This document shows, one piece after another, positions 52,601-60,912 of a stretch of 64,000 nucleotides of DNA. Each line of letters opens with the position of its first letter. The first letter of the stretch is position 1. The translations under genes and the position numbers were made by a program. This DNA comes from Aurantiochytrium sp. KH105 (lineage: Eukaryota > Sar > Bigyra > Thraustochytrida > Thraustochytriidae). The stretch lies in the NCBI GenBank assembly GCA_003116975.1, contig BGKB01000093.1:186001-250000 (forward strand), in the 5' to 3' direction. The notes under the pieces are model-generated. The model ran no database searches. It was not told the origin of the DNA and saw nothing but the letters and a program-made list of their open reading frames with translations.

Positions 52601-52769
52601 CGGCCGCCGCTGCCGCCGCCGCCGCAGCAGCAGCAGCAGCTCCTCTTGGAGAGACGGGCGGTAGTGAATCTTCATGCGCCTTGACCTCGTCAACGAGCTC
52701 GCCAGGTTCAAAACCAGGCTTTATGAGCTGCTCGAAGCCGGCCTCGCGTGCGCTCGCTGGCGCCTCCAT
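49626..52769 (-). CDS. Ankyrin-WW-coiled-coil scaffold protein with EF-hand-like C-terminus
   Basis: The ATG at 52769 (MEAPASAREAG) gives 1047 residues; the frame reaches upstream only with a GTG. After a poly-Ala run (44-56) come about seven ankyrin repeats (75-310), e.g. GRTPLFYAAAQNHVDC, GDRPLHVAAYYGHQET and FGDSALHAAACNGSLEC. Two WW domains follow near 428-458 (WAQFIDKETGEPFYWN) and 497-527 (WSECEDPVTGDVFFYNNE). A long coiled coil covers about 530-660, then a Ser/Arg linker. The last 300 residues contain EF-hand-like helices (FGLLYALYRSFSTPP, YLDFEGFTKALDRVV, VYLFYALVAEKRGRTV). Multi-module scaffolds like this are common in flagellar and cytoskeletal proteins of protists. It is divergent from the FKBP gene. 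Confidence 0.85.
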   Translation of the reverse strand: MEAPASAREAGFEQLIKPGFEPGELVDEVKAHEDSLPPVSPRGAAAAAAAAAAAAADSVSQCNAELEDDEMYDDKFAVHIASHEGNLSSLKRALERNLRFTAFDSSGRTPLFYAAAQNHVDCCVELLHNRPDLLNLGDSEGDRPLHVAAYYGHQETLQLLLEQEEIDVNISNKKGFTPLHVCSCIASCKMLMDANGDLFAVDENGRVPLFTACATNRKHIVTEILDNPRCDIHKMLMIQDSFGDSALHAAACNGSLECIKAFKGFLDLDLVRLANHQGYTAQDLASLNGQDECAKYIEELMSTLYKSQYERASTMVWTQHQFDSLPYDSQGSSFFNARPQTAGFNMGADYFNSMRPQSAQTYQDFTGLPMLDGSMRAASFLQAPGTAGMTSGGEEAWDVFNHPLDDTAQDDRASTPWSTRRQDGQILDWRGEWAQFIDKETGEPFYWNAITGESTWSAPPGLQDDSEEATLHGEAATDGGDPLEISEAEQVRQRAFVRRQILNWSECEDPVTGDVFFYNNESGECEWELPPEAEEERQRLQQEEEEYVRQSAEAEAAEMVFQMRDRTEDLEALKETFKAEAAAEIAEKLRKEFEEQMKATAEQTAKLVEKMESANEKQANEQEKAEILAEHGQEVKKIASLLSSERMRQNEKLQQKLQERRKARALKRAQVMNKTKIATAVAKSPSALGTLASTPSRASMSSRSLTGVKLNRTPSSRSVGGGGPQAKPVPPSSVLDTDCADVFHKAAHQTPQIQVFVAVHLQYINAKDDAILAATGGGVEKFGLLYALYRSFSTPPKGMARDGLRQLLDAGALKLSLFDRDAVIDAAYENGTDKGQYLDFEGFTKALDRVVAKMACPSLTYCKESLVPSCVKAGLDIESRSRRYQKESKRLATGAIRKILQANVSQLKLVYLFYALVAEKRGRTVSKKTITIEEMVLFAADFLVCPSLCTKVELLQLFLDASIRKPGAPGSLRAHEVPFNQWVQLVFHLAVRFCKPNNRGDQDADDAHLYILDLLQLLDKSAKQRIKGFKAFICVDPQQSGSASQRE

Positions 52770-53245
52770 CAGCGCGCACCAATGGTGAATGAACGAATGA
52801 AGGTTCACGTCTTGACACGAGACGCGAGGTGCGAGACGCCCGGGTGCGTACCGCTTCCGGATTTCGCCTCGTTACGTCGCACCTGCGTGGCAAGGTCCTC
52901 CGACGCGTGCCACGCCACCTTGTTTGCGGGGAATCTCGCACAAGCTCGTCGCAAACCTCGAAGCGCCACACGCCAAAAAGTCTCCTTTCCAAAGGGTAAA
53001 TCGGAGAAAAGAGGAGAAAAGCTTGAAAGCTGCCTAGCCTCTTCTTTCGCATTCCCTGCTTCGACGCGCCTGTGGGGGCGCGGGGTTTCTGTCTAAATTT
53101 GGTCGAGGGCGGTCATTCATTCATTTAGATTGTCAGTCAGTCAGTCAGTCAGTCAGTCAGTCAGTCAGTCAATTCGTTCCCAGTCTGTCTATGCTCTAAC
53201 CATCCTCGAAGGAAGATAGACAAACAGACAGACAGACAGACGGGC

Positions 53246-53284
<39 letters not shown>

Positions 53285-53560
53285 TGCTCAATAGAAACCA
53301 GACAAAAAGGCACAAGCCAAAGACGAAAACAATAACATCGAGCCCGCGGTCACCGGCGACGTAGATCCGTTGCGCTTCCTCCGTGCGCCGCGCAGACTCA
53401 TTGGGACATTATTGCCAGGTGTCCGTGCAAGGTAGGGACCAGATTTGGGCAATATTTTCATGTGATCGCTAGCCAGACCGGAGACGCAAGACGACACGAG
53501 ACGCGACAGAGCGAGCCAACGCGGACTCGGAGACGTCCAGAGAGAGGAGAGATAAGAACC
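52770..53560. other. Divergent promoter region with long microsatellites
   Basis: Shared 5' region of the ANK-WW and FKBP genes. It holds (agtc)n at about 53134-53171 and (caga)n at about 53219-53284, separated by about 47 bases of ordinary sequence. No gene is seen. Confidence 0.8.
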
Positions 53561-54571
53561 ATGCTGGGCAGAGCACTCGCTGCGCGGCTGCCTTTGGTGG
53601 CCCGCGCGGCTCCGGCGATGAGGTCGTCGTCATCGTCGTCTGGCCGAAGCATCGGCCACCATGCGAGACTGGCGGCGCCGACGGCCACGCCGAAGACGAC
53701 GAGAGCGCTCTCGTCGACGACGGGGGCCAACGTGCCGCCGCCGCCGGGAGACGTGGTGAAGAAGGGTGACCGCGTAGAGGTGGATCTCGTTCTCCGAGAC
53801 CGGACCATGAAGGAGAATGGAGGTCTTTTGGTCGACACCAAGGCCGACGACTCCTCGCCGGTGAGCTTTGTTGTTGGTCAAGGCCAGGTCCTGGTTGGCC
53901 TCGAGAATCGTGTGATCGGCATGGCCGTCGGTGAGTCATGGAAAGCGACCTTTGGTCCCGACGAGGCATTCGGACACGTGACTCCTGACCGTGTGGTCAA
54001 AGTGCCGCTTCGCAAGGATGACGAAGGCCAAATTGTCGAAGCTGTTCCCCAGATTGGCCACGTCGTGCACCTTAGCAATGGCGCCGTGGGCACCGTGGTG
54101 GACACTACAGAAGACTATGTCGAGATCGACACGAACCACAAGATGGCCGGCAAGGACATTGAGGTGGAGCTGACCCTGCTGGAGATCAAGGATGAGCTCG
54201 AGGAAGCCTGGAGTGGTATTCGAGTCGAGACTGTGGCCGAAGGTGACAATCTCAACTACCCAAACAATGGCGATATGGTTCATGTACACTACACCCTGCA
54301 GCTTGCAAGCAATGGCAAGGTGGTGGACTCCTCGACAGCCTCGGGTCGGCCGCTCAGCTTCCAGATTGGCATGGGCCGTGTGATCGCAGGTTGGGACCAA
54401 GGGATCCTCAGACTCAGTTTGGGCGAGCGGGCGCGCCTCTACGTCGCATCTGAGTTTGGCTACGGATCTCAGGGTGCTGGAGGTGGCTTGATTCCTCCCA
54501 ATGAGAACTTGGTCTTTGACCTCGAGCTCGTTGGCATCAATGAGCTGCGCCCGCCCTCGTCCAAGCTCTAG
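53561..54571 (+). CDS. Mitochondrial tandem FKBP-type peptidyl-prolyl isomerase
   Basis: The ATG at 53561 (aaccATGctg) gives 336 residues; the upstream frame opens with GTG. The N-terminus (MLGRALAARLPLVARAAPAM) and a Ser/Arg-rich stretch to about 60 look like a mitochondrial presequence. Domain 1 (about 75-215) is SlyD-type, with an inserted flap ending in NHKMAGKDIEVELTLLEI. Domain 2 (about 230-325) is FKBP12-like: VHYTLQL, GKVVDSS, GMGRVIAGWDQGI, YVASEFGYGS and LIPPNENLVFDLELVGI. The active-site Tyr, Asp, Trp, second Tyr and Phe of FKBP12 are kept; the residue equal to Phe36 is Val. A SlyD-type plus FKBP12-type pair is a proline isomerase and likely chaperone for mitochondrial proteins. 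Confidence 0.92.
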   Translation: MLGRALAARLPLVARAAPAMRSSSSSSGRSIGHHARLAAPTATPKTTRALSSTTGANVPPPPGDVVKKGDRVEVDLVLRDRTMKENGGLLVDTKADDSSPVSFVVGQGQVLVGLENRVIGMAVGESWKATFGPDEAFGHVTPDRVVKVPLRKDDEGQIVEAVPQIGHVVHLSNGAVGTVVDTTEDYVEIDTNHKMAGKDIEVELTLLEIKDELEEAWSGIRVETVAEGDNLNYPNNGDMVHVHYTLQLASNGKVVDSSTASGRPLSFQIGMGRVIAGWDQGILRLSLGERARLYVASEFGYGSQGAGGGLIPPNENLVFDLELVGINELRPPSSKL

Positions 54572-54764
54572 GTTTCCGACATATACGCTAGGTAGGTTCA
54601 AGTATATCTTTTATTGTTCAGGTATCTTTTTAGCAGTGTCAAATTTTACTTTCTTGATGTTTGTATGGGGAAGCAAAATACTCTTCAGACTGGAAAGCAG
54701 TTTGTCAAAAAAAGCTCGCCGTCCGTCCATTGAAGATTCGTCTACCATGCGAGTCGCTCGGGAT
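54572..54764. other. Short convergent 3' region
   Basis: 193 bases between the FKBP and EF-hand/B-box genes. Nothing is recognised. Confidence 0.5.
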
Positions 54765-57201
54765 TCATCGAGGGTTTGTGAGTGATGCTGGGAGAAGGCC
54801 TACCCCTGAAAAAGAGGCTTCCATACTCTCTGAGCCGCCAAATAACTCGGCATCAACACGCGATTGTTCCTGAAGCTGCCTGCGCGTTAGTTCAACCATG
54901 TCATGGCAGGTTTCTCGTGTGACAATTTTTTGCACGTCCGTAGGGAGCTTTCGCAGCCTGATTCGCCATTCCACCTCCTCGGGAGGAATTTGTGCTCGAC
55001 GATTGTGGTTTCGCTGTGGGCCGCACGAGTGAAGAATCATGTCGCAGTCGGCGCAATACTCGGCATGGCACGATGCGCAACGTAGCAAAGCATCATTCTC
55101 GCACGACGGGTCCTCGCACCAGCCTTCGCTGTTGAGCAGATAGGGCTCTGTCCATACTGTAACCTGCAGGCCAGGGCAGTGAAAGTAAAACTGCTTCGAC
55201 TCTTGGTCGAGGATCTTTTGCCACTGCCATTGCGTGACCAGCTCGTCCTGAGCGACGGTAAAGAGCTTATGGTCTTTGTAAAGCTGCTTGATGTTAGCCA
55301 CATGCGTCTCATTGCGGTCACGGACAATGTCGGCAATAATGTCGTTTTGCTCGCGCGCTCGGCGAGCAATGTACTCGTTGCGCGCTTTCTTTTCGCCGGC
55401 CATGCGTGCCTTCTTTGTGATCTGCCCAAAGCGCGTGGCTGCGCGCTCCTCACGCAAAGCGTGCTCACCACCAACAATGCGAAGATGCTCCCGTCCCTCT
55501 TTGGTTCGAAAAAAGTACCGCGCGTCCTCTTCCACAACACTGAGGGCCTGAGCATAGAGCTGCTTCTCGGCTGCATCGATGCATTTTTTGCCGAGAACCT
55601 CGAGCTCGTTAACCGCGAGCTGGAAACGGTGCTTGGCTTTTGCCGCATCACGTGCGAGGCTTTCATTTTCTTGTACTTGCTCTGGACTCTGCGTCGCAAA
55701 GATCTCGATGCTGTTGTGCTCGTACGCCTCGACGGTCTCGAGAAAGGCTTTTTTACACCTTTGCACCTTGCGAAAGCACTTTTGCGCGGCCTCGTGGACC
55801 TCGTTTTGTTCAATGTCGAAAACGTATATATTCTCTTGCGACGAGTCCTCGGAAAATAACTCCCCGAGGGCGTCGACACCCGCGGGCTGCACAGGTGTTG
55901 TCGATCCCTTGAGAGAATTCCGCTGAGTCGACGAAGTGGATCGCGAAAGCAGACCTGAAAAGATGTCTGCGGAAGAGGTCGTTGTTCCAATTCCCGAAGG
56001 AAGACCTGCATCGTTTGCGATTGCGGGTTTTGGGTTCATCTGGGGCGTAGCAAGCTCTGGAACTACTCGCGACGATGTTCCAGACGCGTTGATCCGAAAA
56101 GTGGCACGACTCGTGAGCTGGGCTCGACGTTTTGAGACTAAGATACTGTCGGTGGGCTCAAGTTCACCAAAGGTATCGGTACGCAATTGCGTGCGCTCTT
56201 CCCAAAACTGTGCGCCAAGAATACGAGCGCGAAGGACGGCTTGCACATCGAGCACGGGTTTAAGTAGCGCTGGATGCGCGGCTGCAAAAGCTGTGAATGC
56301 GCCAAGGTCCATTTCGAGTGCTTTTTGCAGACGAGTCTCGATCTTCTGCTGTACGGGGATGGTCAAGTCGTTCGAAGTTTCTCGGATTTCTTTTCTCTCT
56401 TCTCCCTCTTTCTCCCCCTCTTCTTTTTCCTCTTCTTCTTTTCCTTCTTCTTTATCGTCATCGACTTTTTGCTGAGGCCGAGCTGCTGCTGTCGCAACGA
56501 GCTCCTCTGAAGATGACTCAACAAACCACGTCGAGATGCAATCCGCGAGGTGTTGAGGGGTTTCTTGGACTCCGTGAACCATTCGGATTAGAGCATCGCA
56601 CTGATACTTGTCAATGGTCTGACGGCCGTCAATGTCGAATATGTCCATGGAATACTTGCAAAGCCGAGTTAGATTTAGCGTGCAAAAGTTCCACACGCCA
56701 ACGATGAATTCTTCAAAACTCAGGTGTTCACTGCCATCAAGATCAAATTCTGCAAAGAGGCGCTCAACGAACTTTGACTCGACAATTCCAAAGTACTGAT
56801 AGAACTCTTGAAGCGCAATTTCTCCCGAACCATCATCGTCAATTGTAACGAAAAGCTCGAACAGACGCAAGCCCATGTTTCCGTCGCGTTTTTTCTCCTT
56901 TTTCGTGGCGCTTCTTACTGTGTTCGGGAGGATATATGTTTAGCATGCGTGAGAGGCGAGGCCAGTCATCAACTTTCCCGTGAGCCTTGATGGAACAGAA
57001 AAAGGGGGAAAACTCACGTTGAATCTTGTCCAGCGTCTCCATAAGACCGTTCTCAACTTTGAGCAGATAGAATTGCTTGAGCGTCATGTTCTAAGCGCTT
57101 GATCGTGAGTCTTTCGCATAGTCCAGCCCGCGTGTAGATGGATCACTTACACCCATGTACGGTCTCCAAGGCGTTTTGACGCCGCACGTCATTGTCACCA
57201 T
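54765..57201 (-). CDS. EF-hand and B-box zinc-finger protein, three exons
   Basis: Inferred exons (minus strand) are 57201-57151, 57090-56919 and 56875-54765, giving 777 residues. The first intron is a clean gtaagt...cttag of 60 bases. The second has a strong donor (gtaaga) and the frame resumes after 43 bases, but the 3' end is not AG (see findings). Exon 1 begins MVTMTCGVKTPWRPYMG. Exon 2 encodes MTLKQFYLLKVENGLMETL and HGKVDDWPRLSRML. Exon 3 starts with EF-hands: FVTIDDDGSGEIALQEFYQYF, FDLDGSEHLSFEEF and a weaker third. A Glu-rich spacer, a Ser/Thr-rich stretch and a coiled coil follow. A WW-like segment (WQWQKILDQESKQFYFH) precedes a B-box-like zinc finger (CEDPSCEND, CASCHAEYCADCDMILHSC). 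The function is unknown; calcium-regulated flagellar or cytoskeletal roles are plausible. Confidence 0.75.
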
Positions 57202-57614
57202 TTCGGTTTTCGAAGTGTCATCCGCTCCTTTGCGTCTCGCAAGCGGGCGGGAAACTTTCTGCGAACTTGCGCCGCTTCGACGACTCAACTCTCGTTCTCT
57301 TGCGCGAGTTTTGTTCGAATGCGCAGACACGCAAGCAGGCAAGCCAGCAAGCATGCAGGCAAGCCAGCAAGCATGCAGGCAAGCTGGTCAGCTAGCCAGC
57401 TCGTTGCGTGTCCGTTGGGTAATACCGTGCACGATAAATGGCACGGCTCGTCGGAGTCTCGCTGAGTGTATAGGCTGACCGTCCCAAGCCAACAAGACCA
57501 ACTGGCCCAACCAATCCGTGAACACGACGACGCAGTCGATTAGGTGGCCAGCTAGCCTAGGCGCGCACACGGCCGGCAAAGGCGGGGAGGCGCGCTGGCC
57601 ACGCGCCTGAAGGA
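57202..57614. repeat. Divergent intergenic region with 20-nt tandem repeat
   Basis: A 20-nt unit (gcaggcaagccagcaagcat) occurs at 57335-57354 and 57355-57374 and partly from 57375. The region is the shared 5' end of the EF-hand and F-box/JmjC genes. No gene is seen. Confidence 0.8.
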
Positions 57615-60600
57615 ATGGTCGCCGTTTCGATGCTTGACGTCGAGGCGGCGACGCAACTCCTTCGGCAAGGCGCAGCAGCAGCAACACAACTTGAAGATAC
57701 TGCACAGCAGCAGCAGGAGACTCCGGTGCTGGGCGGGCTGCCGCACGCCATACTGCACGAATTGCTCGAATGGGTTTCAGGCAAAGAGCTTTTGGCCCTC
57801 GGCTGCACGAGTTTTGGTACGTTAGTTGTTCGGAGCAAGTCGACCTCAAGGGCAAAGAGGATGAGGGCTGACTCACCAACCGTGCGAATCAATCAAATGG
57901 TGCACAGGATTGAGCGTGTTCTGCAACGAGGAGCCATTATGGATGGCACTATGTTTGCGAGAGCTCGGGACGTCGGCGACGCCGAGGTCATATACATGGC
58001 GAGAGACTTGGCTTCGCGCCAAGGGCAATCGACAGGTTCACTCGTTTTCTGTGCCACACCAACAACTAGGACAAGGTCGTGGCGGACGACGGAACGTGAA
58101 AAGGCAAGAACGGTCGTTTGCTTCAAGGTTTCTCCAGAATCGGTGGTTTTGCTGTCATGCAAGACTCGAGCACTTTGTCCCTGATGCACACGCAAATCAG
58201 GTGGACCGCATCCATATCCTGGACCGGAAGCGAGCTAATCGCGAGGCATTTGCTTTAGAGTTCGACTTGCCGCGCAAGCCGGTTGTGATTGAGGGCGCGA
58301 TTGAATCGTGGCCTGCTCGGCGGCTTTGGTCACTGCGGCAGTTTGCATCAAGATTTGGAGACGATATCAAGTGGAGTGTTTCTCACGGTCTCGAGGACGT
58401 GGACCAGCTCGAGGTGACGATGGCACAGTATGTGGCGTACCTTGATGGGCAAGCGGATGAGATGCCACTGTACGTGTTTGATGCAGGGTTTGGAGAGAAG
58501 GCACCGGGTTTGCTAGAGGAGTACAGCTTGGACAGCTTCCGTGGACTTTTCACGGACGATCTTTTGAGCGCGCTGGATGAAAAGGAGCGCCCCAAGTATC
58601 GCTGGCTCGTGGCCGGGCCGGCGCGCACAGGTGCGCCGTGGCACAAGGACCCAAGCTATACTAGCGCTTGGAACGCTTTATTGCAGGGTCGCAAACGTTG
58701 GGCGCTTTATCCGCCCGGTAGGACGCCGCCCGGGGTGGCCACGGAGGACGATGGCGAGGATTGCGAGGGAGCGGGCGACGGCGCATGCTATGGCGAGGTG
58801 TCAACGCCTACGAGTCTCCGTTGGTTCCTTGACGTGTACCCGCAGCTGAGCGAGGAGGAGCGCCCTTTGGAGGTGATCCAGGAGGCCGGCGACACAATCT
58901 TTGTTCCCGCGGGCTGGTGGCACCTCGTGCTGAACTTGGAGGACACGGTGAGTGTGACCCAGAACTTTGTGAGTGGCGCCAATTTGCGCGCGGCAGCCCA
59001 AGTGCTGTGGCAAGAGCGCGGTGGCGGCTTTGTGGAGCACTGGGCCCACCGGTTAATGCAGCAGCAGCCTATGTTGTGGACGAAAAAGCTCGAGCGCGCC
59101 CTTTTGCCGTTGCGCGAGGGCTTCGAGTCTAGTTTGGCCTATGTGACCTCGTTTCATACGCTCGAGCCCTGGGTTGATCGTCTCAGCGCGGTGCTGCGGC
59201 ACCACGGCCTTGTGGCTGGTTCCAAATTGCGGGACCCGCCGCTTCATACGAGTGCGTTCGAGGTACTGTCGCGCCGTCTCAATCCAACGTTTGCTCACGT
59301 TGAGAGTGGACTCATCATCAAGTTCTTTTCTCATTACGGTCAAGGCGACATGAGCGCGGGCATGGCTGCAATCGAGACGCCGTGGGAGCATGATGGTTGG
59401 ACTGCGTACCAGAGCGAGGTAGCCTCGCTTTTGCGCGGCGCCGCGGAGGCGTGCCCAGGGATGCCGCAGCTCGTGGCGCACGGCGTGTATTTCGGTCCAG
59501 GCCATGGTGAGACGTGGCGCTGGCCGTACGTTGTGGAGACGCGCATGCCGGGCATTTCGCTTGGCGCCGCCCGGGCGCGGCTCGAGCGTGAGCACGGCAA
59601 TGCGGGCGTCGAGGTGATGTGCGAGACCACGTGTCATCTCGCGACCTGGCTTGGCGCGCAAGTTCGTACTCTCCACGATGCGGCGCCTCGCGGCATTCGG
59701 CGCTCCTCGGCATCTTCTTCTTCTTCTTCTCAGGCTACTACTACAAATTCTTCTTCCTCCCCCAGCTCTTCTGCCTCCTCCTCCTCCTCCTCCTCTATGG
59801 CCTCGTCGTCATCATCCTCTATGGCGTCGAAGACATCTCTTTGTCCACAGCCCTCGGGGTCATTCTTCGCGGGCCTACCGACGAGCTCGGGCCCAGGGCG
59901 GGCGGGCAAGCTGGGCGAGGCGCGGCGGAGGAGCAGCCGCGCCCTCTACCAGCACACGGTCCCGTACCAGAGCCTCTTGCGGCTGCAGCGGCGGTTCGCG
60001 CTGAGCGCGCATTGGCGCAAGGGCGCGCTGCCGCGACGGCTCTTGCGGTCGATGCAAGCCTTCGTGGCGGCGAACTGGGACGATGTGTGCAGCGTCTCGC
60101 CCCGCGCGTACGTGTGCCTGCACGGGGACCTGCAGGAGGAGAACGTGATGGTGGACGGCGACGCGGTGCGGCCTGCTGCCGATGCGGCCTGGCGCGCGGA
60201 CCGCTTCCTGCGCGAGGCCTGGGCGCCGCTCCTGCAGGGGGAGGAGGCCCTCATGGACGCCCTCGTGCACCGCCTCGTGCACGTGCACCGCGTGCGGCTC
60301 GACCCGGACGGCGGCCGCCTCCTCGGCCTCGGCCGCGTCCACGTCCCCGCGGGGCTGCGAGACGCCCTGGACGACGCGCTCCGGCGCCGACGGAGGCAGC
60401 TCCGAGTCCAGCGCCAGCGCGAGCGAGGGCGAGAGCGAGAGCGAGAGCGAGAGCGGGAGAATGGCAAGACCCAGTGTTACGATGTCTTCGCTGTGTCCGA
60501 AGACGCCCTCGCTGCCGGCGGCGGCGGCGCGTGCAAGCCCGGACGGGCGCGCGGGGTCGGCGTGATCGACTTCGGCGACGCGCGGGAGGGCGACGCGCTC

Positions 60601-60912
60601 TTTGACCTGGTGGCGGTGCGCGTCAGCGCGCTGCGCTGCGAGGACGCGGCGTGGGCTCGCTTCCTGGCGGCCTACGCAGGCGGCGGCTCGAGGCAGCCGC
60701 GGCAGCAGCATGCGCACGTGGCCGCGCGGCGCGGCGGCGCCTTCTCGCGCGTGCTCACGTGCCTCGCGCTGCTGCACCCGTGCGGGGCCCTCGACCTGGC
60801 GGCCAGGCTGCGCCCGGACATCTTCGAGGAGGCGTCCACGTGGCAGGATGTCGCGCCGCGCCTCTTCCCGCCGCCGCCGTCGCCCCTGTGTGCGCGTGGA
60901 CACGGAGTGTGA
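57615..60912 (+). CDS. F-box/JmjC oxygenase/APH-type kinase triple fusion
   Basis: Exons 57615-57816 and 57908-60912 are joined over a 91-base intron (gtacgt...tgcacag), giving 1068 residues. The join fuses an F-box: GLPHAILHELLEWVSGKELL in exon 1 with LWMALCLRELG in exon 2. The JmjC domain (about 190-425) is JMJD6-like, with RIHILDRK, PVVIEGAIESWPA, the iron-binding pair His313 and Asp315 in GAPWHKDPS, and distal His406 in GWWHLVL. JMJD6-type enzymes hydroxylate lysines or act on arginines. The C-terminal 600 residues are an APH/choline-kinase fold: VVETRMPGISLG, HGDLQEENVM with His806, Asp808 and Asn813, and VIDFGDA with Asp955, interrupted by Ser-rich (about 600-640) and Arg/Glu-rich inserts. 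F-box suggests an SCF ligase partner. The substrate is unknown. Confidence 0.88.
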
